This document shows, piece after piece, positions 11,623 through 23,175 of a stretch of 64,000 bases of DNA. The stretch is from Adineta vaga (lineage: Eukaryota > Rotifera), in the NCBI GenBank assembly GCA_021613535.1, contig CP075497.1, forward strand, positions 8,432,001 through 8,496,000, in the 5' to 3' direction. The number at the start of each line of letters is the position of its first letter. The stretch's first letter is position 1. The notes under the pieces are model-generated. The model had not been told where the DNA came from, made no database searches, and worked only from the letters and a program-made list of their open reading frames with translations. A program made the translations under genes and the position numbers.

Positions 11623-12512
11623 ATGAGTAATGATGAACTTGAATTAATGCGTGAACGTTATTTAAAATTAGTTGATATTCATGGACAATTACAAATACAA
11701 AATAGTTTATTAGAAGAACGTCTTCTATCAATTGTTGAAACATATTCAGATGAGAAAAAACATTTGGAACAATCATTATGTGATGCGAAACAACAAATTG
11801 TTTATTTACAAGAAACAATTAATGAATTACAAATTGATAAACAACGATATAAAGATGATTGTAATCTAGCGGTTAGACTTTTACATCAACATCCACAAGA
11901 ATTTATTTCAACAACATCAACAGGACAAATGCAAGAACAATTGAAGAATAGATTTGAAACAGTAGTTCTTCTTTCGTTTATTCTACTGATGGATGTATGT
12001 TTGATTTACTATTTTAGACATCGATAAATCAACCAATCTCATCTCAACGTACTATGATGTTACCAACTTTTCCACCAACATTTGTACCATTATTACCTCC
12101 AACATCATCATCATCAACAACTTCTTCATCTATTAATACACAAACAACTGTGCCGTCGATGGCAGCCACTGATGATAATCTTCGTCTCGCTGCTAATGCA
12201 CTCTTCAAATCTAATAGCGTTCATCATTTTCCATCAACACAATTCATTTGTTCTGCTTGTAATCGAACTATTAAACGTTGTGATGCTAGTATTCAAACAT
12301 CGTTGGATGGAAAACCGAATCCGAATGAAGTATCTCGACTACGTCTTGTATCACTTTCAACATCTGATGATGGAGCATGGCTTTCACTTGATTCACCACA
12401 TGCACATGGTGCAATTCAAGAAACTCCAGTGACGAATACAAAACAAACATTTCAACATGGAAATTTTGATCATGTATCGATCCGTCCAATACCAAAAATG
12501 CATCATGTTTAA
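11623..12512 (+). CDS. Coiled-coil adaptor, TJAP1/BEGAIN-like
   Basis: Two exons (11623-11961, 12018-12512) encode 277 residues. The N-terminal ~100 residues form a strong heptad-repeat coiled coil (ELELMRERYLKLVDIHGQLQ onward). It ends in the block KDDCNLAVRLLHQHPQEF, which resembles the conserved DCNLAVQLLK segment of tight-junction-associated protein 1 and BEGAIN. The second exon is Ser/Thr/Pro-rich with a CSAC...C cysteine group (FICSACNRTIKRC) and low complexity otherwise. Vertebrate relatives are cortical or Golgi/synaptic scaffold adaptors; this protein is shorter than TJAP1 (~550 aa). The family call rests on one short motif plus architecture. AATAAA at 12655-12660 is a plausible poly(A) signal. 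Confidence 0.65.
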
Positions 12513-13183
12513 GTAAAACGATTGTTTTTTGATTGATGAAGTTCTATTTTTCTTTTTGGGATAAAAACTTGTTTCTGGATGGTTTTTATTTTATTGAATA
12601 CTATGAAAAAACAGTATGTGATCTGTTACTTATTCTATCGAAGACAATGCCGTTAATAAATAATTCTTAATAAGATTGAAATCAAACATTCCGTTGTTCA
12701 TTGAGAAAGATCAGATATTTCTTTATCTATGACGACGATGTGAAACAAAGAATACTGTACATAGTTTATCTGTGACATTTTATTCACTCATTAATATTTT
12801 ATAGTAGACATTGATAACGATTTGTACTCGACTTAAAGATAAGTATGAGAAAAGTACAATCTTTTATTCAAAATGAACGCATACAATTGCTGTTCATTCT
12901 CATCAGTAGCAGGTGTAGCGATAATTTGATTAACTATTTTGTGAAAAAGGAAGAAAGAATAGGAAATAAAACGACGGATAAAACAAAACAGACCATAAAT
13001 AATCAAGTTTTCTCATTTATATCAAATAGTAAAATCGGAAATGAATACACACTTGAACACATTTCACATTGACACATACTTGAATGAATGAACGAATGAA
13101 TATCTACTAATCGACACATAAATCTAGATTTGATAGTTCAAAAGAGAATAAATCTCTTACTAGATGGAATAGAATTACTCTTT
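12513..13183. other. Spacer before the orphan GPCR
   Basis: Contains the presumed 3' end of the coiled-coil gene and a GAAT/GAAC short repeat at about 13081-13101. No coding signal beyond chance open frames. Confidence 0.4.
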
Positions 13184-14095
13184 ATGAGTATTGAAAACAT
13201 TGTAAGAATGTATTCAACAACTGAAGAATTACCAGAAAAATTTGCGAATTATCGCATTATTATTCCTTTATCTATGACTGGTGTTTTAATCGCTATTATA
13301 ATCGCTTGTATCATATTACTTTTAGTTCTGTTAAGCAAACGATTACATATAGTAACACATCTATTGATATGTAATACATGTATAGCATCAATCGTATATT
13401 GCATCATTCAATGTGTAAATTACATATTTTTGACATTAATTCCATGGGAAACAAATGATTTTTCATGTCGATGGCGAGGATATTTTGGCTATATGGCAGT
13501 TGCAGCCGTCGTCTATTCATATTTAACTCAAGCCATATCCCGTTTTTTTAATTCTATTCTTTCAACTAAATATCATTGGGCTATATTATATAAAACTCAT
13601 CTAATTCTTATTTTGATTCAATGGGTGATTGTTCTAATAATTCCTTTACCTGCTCTTCTTACTGAAGATATCTACTATCGTCCACATGCTCTATGTTGGG
13701 TATCAATTGAATATACTCTACATATAATATATTCTGTTACTGCTTATTATTTTATTCCAGCAATATTTATCTTTGTTATCTATATTCAAATTTATTTTTA
13801 TATAAAACATCATCAACAGAATATCTTCAATACAACGATACAAGCACGATCAAATCATGATTTACAAATTTTATATAATATTCTCATTTTATTAGTTATC
13901 TATACAGTTGGTGCAATACCAACTTTACTCTATTTATTAACTGAAATTGAAATTTTATATGAAATCGGTATTATATCTGTGTCATTTACAGTAGCAATTG
14001 AAAAATTGATGACACTCTTACTTGATCGTGAAATGAGAAATATGATTCGACTTTATTTTCATCGATCTATGGTACGAATTCAAACGATTACTTGA
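13184..14095 (+). CDS. Intronless divergent rhodopsin-like 7TM receptor
   Basis: A single exon of 303 residues from the ATG at 13184; the frame is open upstream but without an ATG. Seven hydrophobic segments are visible, starting about residue 20 (IIIPLSMTGVLIAIIIACII). Cysteines fit the TM3-ECL2 disulfide (FSCRWRGYFGYM and HALCWVSIE). The TM3 end has ISRFF in place of E/DRY, keeping only the Arg. The TM7 NPxxY motif is absent, replaced by a region reading VAIEKLMTLLLDREMR. Two N-terminal in-frame ATGs (13184, 13208) are possible. Ligand unknown. The combination of no introns and degenerate class A motifs resembles expanded orphan GPCR families in rotifers (inference). It converges on the Rab gene 252 bases downstream. 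Confidence 0.8.
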   Translation: MSIENIVRMYSTTEELPEKFANYRIIIPLSMTGVLIAIIIACIILLLVLLSKRLHIVTHLLICNTCIASIVYCIIQCVNYIFLTLIPWETNDFSCRWRGYFGYMAVAAVVYSYLTQAISRFFNSILSTKYHWAILYKTHLILILIQWVIVLIIPLPALLTEDIYYRPHALCWVSIEYTLHIIYSVTAYYFIPAIFIFVIYIQIYFYIKHHQQNIFNTTIQARSNHDLQILYNILILLVIYTVGAIPTLLYLLTEIEILYEIGIISVSFTVAIEKLMTLLLDREMRNMIRLYFHRSMVRIQTIT

Positions 14096-14306
14096 TTTAA
14101 CTTCATTTCTTTTATTGTTTTATTTATATATCCAAATATCGTCCAAAAGAGAGAATTACATATGCGATCGCGCCTGTTTAAAAAAGAAAAAAATATATAG
14201 AATCAACAATAGTTTTTGAAAACGAAGACAGAAAAAAATGCGATGATAGTAACCGAAGAATGAAGAGAGGTAAACGAATTTCTTTGTATTGTGACTGATT
14301 GATTAT

Positions 14307-14331
14307 AAAAAAAAAGAAGAAGAAGAAGAAT
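14307..14331. repeat. Poly(A)/(GAA)n purine tract
   Basis: An A-run followed by about six GAA units, just past the 3' end of the minus-strand Rab gene. Seen directly. Confidence 0.7.
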
Positions 14332-14347
14332 TCTATTTCAATTCATT

Positions 14348-15444
14348 TCACATACAATTGATACAATTTGATTGTTTCGCCTGTCCATTTCCTTGTAAAA
14401 CACCGACAGATCCACCAGATGTTGATTCGGATGAAGTTGATGGAGTTTTTTTCAATACAAGTCGTGCCATTTCGAAAAAAGCTTTTTCAATATTTATATT
14501 ATTCTTTGCGGATGTTTCAAGAAATGGAATTGAATGTTCACGAGCCAGGGCTTCACCACGTCCACGAGAAATACAACGTTTATCGTCCATGTCACATTTA
14601 TTACCAATAAGCATTTTGACAACATCATCAGATGCATGATCATCAATATTACGTAGCCATTTATCAATATTTTCGAAAGATCGAGCTTGAGTAACATCAT
14701 AAACGAGCATAATTCCTGTTGCTCCACGATAATAAGATGCTAAAATCAAATGTAGAAAAAGAAATTTCCAGATTCTAATGCAAACTTACTAGTGATAGTA
14801 TGGAAACGTTCTTGACCAGCAGTATCCCTGAATATAAATGATTAGATAATCCACGAGAATTTTATTAAAATAGACATCTAACTTACCATATCTGTAATTT
14901 AATTTTTCTACCATCAAGTTCAATAGTTTTTATTTTAAAATCAATTCCAATTGTAGAAATAAAAGATGCATTAAAGGAATCATCAGAAAAACGAAATAAA
15001 ACACATGTCTAAAAGTTTGAATTCACTATAAAATAAAACATTCAATTGTTTACTTACTTTTCCAACACCACTATCACCGATTAATAGTAATTTAAATAGA
15101 AGATCATAATTCTTTTTGGCCATTCTGTGGCCAATATTCTACAAATAGACGAAAAAAAACATCATTTTAGAATTCGTATAGAGCTATCAATAAATATCTC
15201 TTTTAATGTACATAAAAAAGAAAAGTTAATGTATATCATTAATATCGATTATTCATCAATCAATATAGTAAGAACAACAACCACAAACTACCTTCTGACT
15301 TATGTCGATAGTTGATGAAGTATCACGTTTGAGAGATTGATGTCGACATGATAACGATGATGTACGTTCATGAAACCAATGTTGTGCATATTCACTCGTT
15401 CGTTTTAATGAGAAACATCGACGACGATAATGGTGACCAGACAT
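14348..15444 (-). CDS. RAB10: Rab10-like small GTPase with possible N-terminal extension
   Basis: Core Rab exons on the minus strand: 15058-15123 (from the ATG at 15123), 14887-15008, 14790-14827 and 14348-14739, giving 205 residues. All G motifs are present: GDSGVGKTC (G1), [16 protein letters not shown] (effector), WDTAGQE (G3), GNKCDMD (G4) and ETSAK (G5). The [19 protein letters not shown] start favours Rab10 over Rab8/13. These Rabs direct exocytic and ciliary membrane traffic. An additional upstream exon, 15292-15444, joins in phase to an extended exon 15058-15138 and would add 56 N-terminal residues ([10 protein letters not shown]...NIGHR), so the coordinates here include it as an alternative start. 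The C-terminus ends CINCM rather than CC or CAAX. The two introns at GVGK|T and IW|DTAG match those of the Rab8-like gene at 59.6 kb. Confidence 0.9.
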
Positions 15445-16173
15445 AATCGAAATTCTGCTACAGCTGACGACACTAACTCAATCTCGACGACAACTGACTA
15501 AGAATCATTATCAATAGCCATCAGGTGTTGAACAGAAAGGAGAGAATGAGAGAAAGGAAATCGAATATTATACTTAACCCCGAAGGTAATGACAGACAGG
15601 CTACAGAATAGAGATGATCGGCATTTTTTTTTCTTTCTTTCTTTCTCTTTCTTTCTCCGATTACTTTACTTGTGTATACATGTACACCATCATCGATGTT
15701 CATCCAATAAAAATCATTAAAAAAACGAAGGAGAGCGATAGAAAAAGATATCATCACATGAGTTGTATATGTATACATATATATATATATATACTTTACT
15801 TCACGCTTCAAAACAATTGAACGAATGTCTGTTCATACGTGAAGTCTAATCAATGACCACCATCACTATCATTCTCATATTACATTCTCTTCTCATTTTC
15901 TCGCATTTATTCATTCTTTCTCATACTTTCAGTTAATCACTACAAACGCAAAAGAATAAAACAAAGACAAAACACGAGTGTTATATTCTTTTGTTTTGAT
16001 ACATATAGATGGAATAGACAAAAACGTTTATATGTATATAATATCGTATGAAAAAATACTACGACACAAAAATAGGACTCGGATAAGAAATTCATCTGCC
16101 TAAAGATCTTAGGAAAAAACATCAAACAAGACAAGAAACACAAATAAAATACGATATAGAAAAAGTCCTATGC
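15445..16173. other. Spacer between Rab10-like and DLST genes
   Basis: Lies upstream of Rab10 and downstream of DLST. It contains a CTTT-type polypyrimidine run (about 15624-15658) and a TA run (about 15773-15793). No gene supported. Confidence 0.4.
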
Positions 16174-18144
16174 TTATAAATTGAGAAAGATACTACGAGA
16201 ATCTTCCACATATTGTTTAATTTTTCGAAGAAATAGAACAGCATCACGACCATCTAAAATACGATGATCATATGTAAGTGCCACATACATCATTGGACGA
16301 ATTTCAATCTAACCAAAGAAAAATAGAAGTAATATGCTTCAAAATACATGCGCATATAAATATGACATACTTTTCCATTGATAACAACTGGTCGATCGAA
16401 TATGCCATGCATGCCGAGAATGGCTGATTGTGGTGGATTGATAATTGGTGTGCCAAACAAAGAACCGAAGACGCCTCCATTACTATAACAAATAGTTATC
16501 AAATGAGTCAAAGAAAAAATACAATGAATCAAATTTTACCTTATAGTAAATGTTCCACCATCCATATCTTCAATTGCTAGATTTCCCTTTTTCGCCTAAG
16601 AAATTCATATTTAAAAATAGAAAGAAAGTAATAGGAAAACGAAATTTAATTTACTTTTTCACCATATTCATTTATTGAACGTTCAATATCTGCATAACTC
16701 ATTTGTTCAACATTTCGAAGAACTGGCACAACTAAACCCTACAAACCAAAAATCAATTTTTTAATAAATCAATTTTTTCTCTAGTTAAATAACCTTTGGC
16801 GAAGCAACTGCTACGCTAATATCAACATAATCACGATAGACAATTTCATTTCCATCAATAACTGAAGTAGAAAAATGATTAATTTTCATAAGATTATTCT
16901 TGATGAGATCTTTTACCTGCATTAACAGTTGGATTATCGATTAGTGCACATGCTGATGCTTTGACAAATGCAGACATAAATCCTAATTTTAAATTATGAC
17001 GTTTTAAAAATTGATCAGCATATTTTTTACGAAACTCAACAATATTGCTACAATAAAATCAATCATAAACTTAAGAAAGTCAATTTCTCCAATAATACCT
17101 CATGTCAATTTCATTAAAAGTTGTTAACATCGCACAAGTATTTTGTGCTTCTTTGAGACGTTCAGCAATTTTTAAACGCATTCTTGACATCTTTACACGT
17201 GTTTCAGATCGTGTACCGCTGATTTTGTTTGGATTGTTATCACTAGCGTTTTGCGTTGCAGGTGCACTGGCTTTTGATGGTACAGAAGTATCATGTTTCG
17301 CACCTTCTTTTGGAGTTAATGTAGCAGATGGTTTCGATGGAGTCGAACTTTCAGATGATTTTTGTTTTGAAAGTTGAGAATCATCTTTATTGGTCGATTT
17401 ACTTGAATCATCTTTTGTTTCTGCAGCATCAATTTCATTACTCGACGTGCTTTCTTTACTTTTTGATGATGCTGATTTGTCATGATCATCACCACCACCA
17501 CTGGTATTAAGCTTTGCTACTTGAGCTCCCGAAGTAACATTATCCCCATCACGACAAGTAATTCTTCTATTGTACCTGCTTGTGGAGCATTCACACTTAA
17601 ATTTGTTTTGTCAGTTTCAATTTCTGCAATTGTTTCATCAGCTGAAACTTTATCTCCAACTTTTTTTAATAAACGAATGGTACCATCTTTTACAGATTCA
17701 GGAAATGATGGCGTTGTGACATTCACTGAATCAACTAATTCAAATCAATAGGATATGAAATGTTTGTTTAAGAATTTCAAAGTAAACATACAGAATATTG
17801 GACTGGTATGAAGATGTCGAGCGAATACATAAACTGAACCAGACGAAGAATCACTCGGAAATGTTTGATCAGAGAGAGTCTACAGAAGACAACACAATTT
17901 AATAGAGAATTTCGTCTTTTATACTTTATCATCCATTCTCAACCTTGAAAATGATTGATATACATACTCGTTTGCTAGATTTATTATTATCGGTAGTTAG
18001 AGTTCGATTTGATGACAATGGTAAAGTTGAATAGGAATATTGTTGTTGATTTTGACATGGTGTATATTTTGATGCTGTAGTAACACTTGAACTCGAACGT
18101 AATGCCCGTAAAGATGCACTACGTAATGAGACAATATGAGACAT
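16174..18144 (-). CDS. DLST: Dihydrolipoyl succinyltransferase (E2 of 2-oxoglutarate dehydrogenase), one-base frameshift in lipoyl domain
   Basis: TCA-cycle enzyme transferring succinyl groups from lipoate to CoA in mitochondria. Minus-strand exons: 17968-18144, 17792-17879, 17099-17734, 16917-17047, 16794-16861, 16655-16738, 16540-16595, 16371-16482 and 16174-16308. An Arg/Ser-rich mitochondrial presequence is followed by a lipoyl domain ([17 protein letters not shown], lipoylated Lys in ETDKT), a long Ser/Lys/Asp linker without an obvious E3-binding domain, and the acyltransferase domain with the catalytic [12 protein letters not shown]. Near 17541-17560 the frame breaks: EELLV should continue into [15 protein letters not shown], which is one base out of frame, and exon 17099-17734 is one base short of the needed length. 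Everything after it is intact, so either an assembly error or a very recent lesion. Confidence 0.9.
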
Positions 18145-19404
18145 ACTTATCTAAAAATGTTAATAGTGAAATTACCAACAAACGTAAGTGATATATACAT
18201 ATTGTTCTGCTTCGTTGAATTTCAATCTCTGATGTCATAAACAAAAACTGTTTTACCTATATTTAAATGATAGTTATGTAGAATCAAAATTTCATCATCA
18301 TTTCAACATTAAACATGTTAATAGGACATGAAAATAATAGAACGTTCATGCTCACTTCATGGTTTTTAAAAGAATACGAAGAATGATTTAGAAATGATGG
18401 TACGTAAATATTTGACCGGAAACAAGTGTATCCAGAAGAAAAAAAGTGATATAATCACATATAATAATGCATAATTGTTTTATTATTTGTCTTCACTCAT
18501 TATGCTCTCTCTATGAATTTTGAAATACCGACAAAAAATACTTTCGAGTCTACTATCTATGTTACTTATGTGATGTTAAAATGTGTATTCAATTAAATTG
18601 TTTGATGTCAATCCTACAGAGTTGAACTAAAATATGTTGAATAATAAGAATTCTTTAGAAAAAACTCAATTGTAAATTCATCTTAGGAATTAGTTTCTAA
18701 ATAATAGAGCTATTTAATCACCAAAGAATGCATTCTCTTCTCTTATTACTTGTAGTTATTTATGTTGCGTCTATTTTTAACTACCAATATGTTCTAGAAC
18801 ATAGTAATAGTGTAATATGAATTTAATTCGATGTCAAAGGATCGGATCGATATCGTTCATGGCAGAATACTTCTTCTGAGAAAGATATTCGCCACTACAA
18901 ATCTTGTCATTACTGACTAATTGTAAATAATCACATATGATAATTTAAGTATACAGAAATGAAATTTAATAGTTTACATTTACATACTAGACTAGGGAGT
19001 CCTAAATACAAAGTTCGTTCGTTTGATCTGTTCTCTTAACCATATGATTGTTTATTATTGACCAATCGAACACAGTGAATAGGAAGATGTCACTATTCGC
19101 CATGAGAAACTTTTCTAATCAAAAAGAAAAGTATCTATAATTGATTTATTTCAGATTTTTATCTTCACTTACAATCTACTAGGTTTGAAATATTATAAAT
19201 AATTAAAGTTTTATTTTGAGACATATTTTGTTATGGAAATACCAAATCACCTGTATATATCCAATTGTTTCGTAATCAAGGTGATTATACAATAATTAAA
19301 ATTATTTTTTTTGTCTCCTTTGTTCTTTTCTTCTATAACTATATATAATAAATCAGGCATGACAATAGATACAGACATTAATCCATTCTGTACTCAATAC
19401 AATC
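18145..19404. other. Divergent intergenic region, DLST / membrane orphan
   Basis: About 1.26 kb of AT-rich DNA without long open frames or homology I can see. It presumably contains both promoters. Confidence 0.4.
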
Positions 19405-19941
19405 ATGACAATCTCACCAGCAAATATAGCTTTAAACACAACTCATACAGAACATATATCACCGTATGATATAAATGGTTCTATAATATATATAATTGTT
19501 GTTGTGATATGGTACGCCATTGGTTTTGGTCTTATACTAATTGATGATATTAATCCTCAACCAGGTCGTGTTGAATCACGTAAATATGTAAGTGTTTATC
19601 AAACAGTCAATGATTTACATGAACAACAAGCACGAAATGATATCTTAATTGAACTAAAAGACCAAAATAGGCGAACAAAATTATGGCAAATTTATTATGG
19701 TACACAAAAAAGTCATCCAGCAACGATTCAAAAAGATGAAGAAGCAATTGAATTAATTGCTAAACAATTAAATGACTTAAAAGAACAACGTCGTTTACTT
19801 CGAAATGCTTTTAATGAAGGTAGTCTTGATCGACCAGATGATGATTATAATTATGCCAATAGTGATTCCAGCAGTCATCATAGTGTTTCAACGATTAGGA
19901 AAAGTAAATCAACTGAACATATGAAACTTTATTTTAAATAA
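19405..19941 (+). CDS. Single-pass membrane protein, unknown family
   Basis: Intronless frame of 178 residues. A short extracellular-type N-terminus with an N-glycosylation sequon (NTT near residue 11) precedes one transmembrane helix at about residues 27-47 (IIYIIVVVIWYAIGFGLILI). A cytosolic region follows with a charged helix at about residues 62-140 (heptad-like, rich in E, K, Q) and a Ser-rich tail with basic residues (STIRKSKSTEH). I do not recognise the family. The size and layout recall auxiliary channel subunits such as KCNE, but no diagnostic motif is present, so this is only a shape comparison. Codon usage and composition resemble neighbouring real genes, supporting that it is coding. 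Confidence 0.6.
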   Translation: MTISPANIALNTTHTEHISPYDINGSIIYIIVVVIWYAIGFGLILIDDINPQPGRVESRKYVSVYQTVNDLHEQQARNDILIELKDQNRRTKLWQIYYGTQKSHPATIQKDEEAIELIAKQLNDLKEQRRLLRNAFNEGSLDRPDDDYNYANSDSSSHHSVSTIRKSKSTEHMKLYFK

Positions 19942-20909
19942 AGATCTTTTTTTGTTCGATACCTACGTCTTGAACGATGACTTATCCGAGTGGTACTTGC
20001 ATAGTGCGTTATACAAGGAAATTTCTTACACAAGAGAGCGTACCTATCCTTGCAAGAACGCCTACGCAAAATACAACATAACGGGTATATTTCATATGGA
20101 TTTGTGGATTGAGAAGCCTAGTAAACGAAATCATGTATATATATATATATATGTGCATATGTACGGCTCTCTCTCTCTCTCTCTTTCCTACTTGAATTTG
20201 TCCATTGAAATATATTTGTTGATTAAGATTTATTCGAGCGGTACTAATAACAGGTTTACTCGATTTATCTCGCTTGCTCTCTTTGCATATTGATCCGATT
20301 GCGTTATAGTTTACATAGGAAAAAAAATGAGCGAGAGAGAAGAGAGAGAGAGAAAATTTGAGAGATTTGAGAGCATACAATGACAACGAATTAAAAATGC
20401 TGCCACTTGTAAAATCAGTCGACGAACGTATGCAAAGCATAGAAATGCAAACGGCACTGTTTAGATAAGAATATTAACAATTATAGGTTGTGAAGAGAAG
20501 GAGCGCAAGAGAGTACACGCGAAAGAACATGCTCCCTATGGCTGCTGATGGTCGTCGTATCAACTACCTGACTGCTAGAATGTTTGTTCTAATCGGATGG
20601 TGGTTGAAAGCAATGTTTGTTCACTTTTCTTTCTCGTTTGGAATGAGACAATAAAACAGGGAGGGAAAAAGGAAACATAGTTCAAGCGACTTTCGTCATT
20701 GATCAACAAGAAATAGAATTATGATTGCCGCAAGAAGTAACATTTTATCACATTATAGGAAAAAGAAATGTTCTCAACTTTTTTTTCTCTAAAATATCAA
20801 ATTTTAATCTGAATAAGTATGTAATATTCGATTGAGTAATGAATTCTTCGAACATTTATTTATCGATAAAGATAATACAGAGACAAAGAAGAAAAAAATT
20901 AATAATCAT
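19942..20909. other. Spacer with simple repeats between convergent genes
   Basis: Contains a TA run (about 20135-20152), a TC run (about 20166-20184) and a complementary GA-rich tract (about 20330-20356). Open frames here consist of repeat-derived residues and are not believed. Confidence 0.45.
20135..20184. repeat. (TA)n and (TC)n microsatellites
   Basis: Adjacent TA and TC dinucleotide runs seen directly; a GA-rich tract about 150 bases further right could pair with the TC run. Confidence 0.75.
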
Positions 20910-23029
20910 TTAACCATGTGTGACTTGATATACATCAAGTTTATATCTATTCCAGATAGTTTGTAACCATTGATATGTTGTTCCGCCATCTTTAACATGA
21001 TAAGGTTCTTCGAAAGCATTGTGGTCTAAATCAAGATGAAATCCGAATTGTTCTATCAGATCAAACGTATATTTTTGTTGTTTTAAGTGTATGAGATCAG
21101 TTCTACAAGTGCCTGGAAGGACAACAAACACTTGTATATTACTTATTGAATGTCTGTTAAATATGTCTTTAATAGTTCTGTCAAGATTTTCACGTTTTGT
21201 ACCTTGAAGATCAATAATAATTGTGTCTAACGTTTTATTAACTTCTAATTTTGACATTCGTTTTATTAAATAACCCGGCGGCATATATGTATGATATGTA
21301 ACAAGAATTCTTTTATTTAAATCATCTGCAAAGAGTACATTTTTTGCTGTTGATAGAGGATAATCATGAATATGTTGTAAAGCAGGTAACAGACCGCCTT
21401 GATGCATATGACCATAGAGTATGGCAATAGCGATATTGAATGCAACCCATAAACGAAAGATAATCTTATGAAGATTATGTGTAATTAGTAGAGGAACGAT
21501 AAAAAGTATCAATGGAAATAGAAGCGGAAGAAGAAATCGAGGTTCTTGATGTGGAAATGTTGATAATGGAATAAATGGTACCAAATAGAGATATGCTAGA
21601 AGTGATGAAGTCAGTTGTACTAGGAAAAAAAACATGGATAGATTAGAAATATTCATTTTATTCAATCTTACATGATTGTTCATTTGTCGTCGGTCTTCGT
21701 TGGAAGATCTGTGAGAGTCGATCAATCATGACTTGCCGATAAAGTTTAAAATTCAACAATTGAAATGCACCCCATAAAATCACACATAGATGAAGTGGAC
21801 CAAATAGAATGGTTGCATTAACAATAAAATGAAGCCATGGTGGATGAAGACCATGTTTATCTAAATTAGTTGCATCGATATTGTATAAAATAAAATTCAA
21901 TGGACATATAATTAAACGATTTTTTAAATCGAATGTAAATGAAAATCCATTGTTATAATAATACGAATCAAAAAGAATTAAAAGACCAGACGTAAGAATA
22001 AATGATCCAACAATAAATGAAATCGTTCGACTTAATAATAATTGAAAACGAAATGAATGATTGATCGTTGGAAGAATATGTGTAAACCAATAAATGAGTG
22101 GAACAATCGCAAAAGCTGGGAATGTTGGACGATTAAAAATACCCAATGCACAAATAAAACCAATTGCTGATGAAGTTAATGTCAAATACCAATCAGTAAC
22201 CGTTGTCTGAGTGATTGTTTGAATTGAATTTTGATCTGAAGAAGTATCTGATGTGTTTTCATTGGGAGAATTAATAGCAATTGATAATAATGATGATACA
22301 TTAAGGTTAATTAGATAGATGAGAGCAAGGAAAAGAAAAGCTTCGAATGAATTTGATAATGTTCTTGTAAAGAATACCAATGTTACATGAGCAATACCAT
22401 AATAATTCATGATTATTCCTTGTTGTTTAGATGTAAAATTTGGATAGAATATTTTGATTAAACGATGAAAGAAAATATCTGTACATAATGAAAGAAAAAG
22501 TATCACAGAACGTGGAAAGATCAATTTCAAATGGAATGGAATTGTAGACCAATGAAATATAGATGAAAGCCATGAAAGAATAGATACAGGTAAACCATAG
22601 AGTAGATAAAGAATAGCAACTGAACGTAAAGGTGCTGTTGGATTAAATTCATGTGTTCGTGTTAAATTAGTTCGAAAGAAATCGTCTAATGAATTGAGAA
22701 GAAATCTCGTATATGAAATTCCTTTTATAATAGATATCTGCTAATACATACCAAATACAACTTCTGGTCCTTGAAAAAATTCATCCTATAATTAAAAAAA
22801 TTTTTCATTCATTTATATCAAAGTGATTCTCTCTTACTGGATGTATATATCCACGCTGTGGATATACTAATGTCCATAGAATTCGTGTAATCACACCTAT
22901 AAAATACCATTTATATTCCGATTGATATATATGATATTTAGTAGACAATGATGATTCACGATTTGATCTGTTTACTTTTCGTGAATGAGTATTATCACCA
23001 GATTGTTGAGAAAGTGTTGTCGTTTTCAT
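20910..23029 (-). CDS. PIGZ: GPI mannosyltransferase, PIGZ/SMP3-like (GT22)
   Basis: Minus-strand exons 22838-23029, 22752-22785, 21672-22685 and 20910-21619 encode 649 residues. The first junction restores the GT22 hallmark YIHP|DEFFQGPEV in the first lumenal loop. Multiple hydrophobic helices follow, with PIGZ-type blocks including VFFTRTLSNSFEAFL, IFNRPTFPAFAIVPL and LNFILYNIDATNLDKHGLH. Known PIGZ adds the fourth mannose to GPI precursors in the ER from dolichol-phosphate mannose. The C-terminal ~200 residues include a soluble stretch (about GYLIKRMSKLEVNKTLDTII) longer than I recall for the human protein (579 aa). Start: first ATG, at 23029. The second intron (22686-22751) was placed where homology resumes, giving 66 nt. 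Confidence 0.87.
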
Positions 23030-23175
23030 AGATTATTATTTTCTAATCAATAGATAAACAAATTAATATGTTTCTATTATTGAAATCAAAAGGCGCCCAA
23101 ACAAAACAATCCTGACAAAGAAAAGTTTATTTTTAAATAAGTTTTTATTAAAGAAAATCAGAACTGAATTCTTTT

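Noticed and set aside
20009-20440. 143-codon minus-strand frame
   Set aside because: Runs through TA, TC and GA microsatellites (Tyr-Ile and Glu-Arg repeats); not gene-like.
22686-22751. Apparent 30-nt intron in the PIGZ-like gene (donor at 22751, acceptor near 22722)
   Set aside because: A better acceptor (TTCATTAG, exon from 22685) gives a normal 66-nt intron and a continuous EVVFGDDFF alignment, with correct phase throughout.
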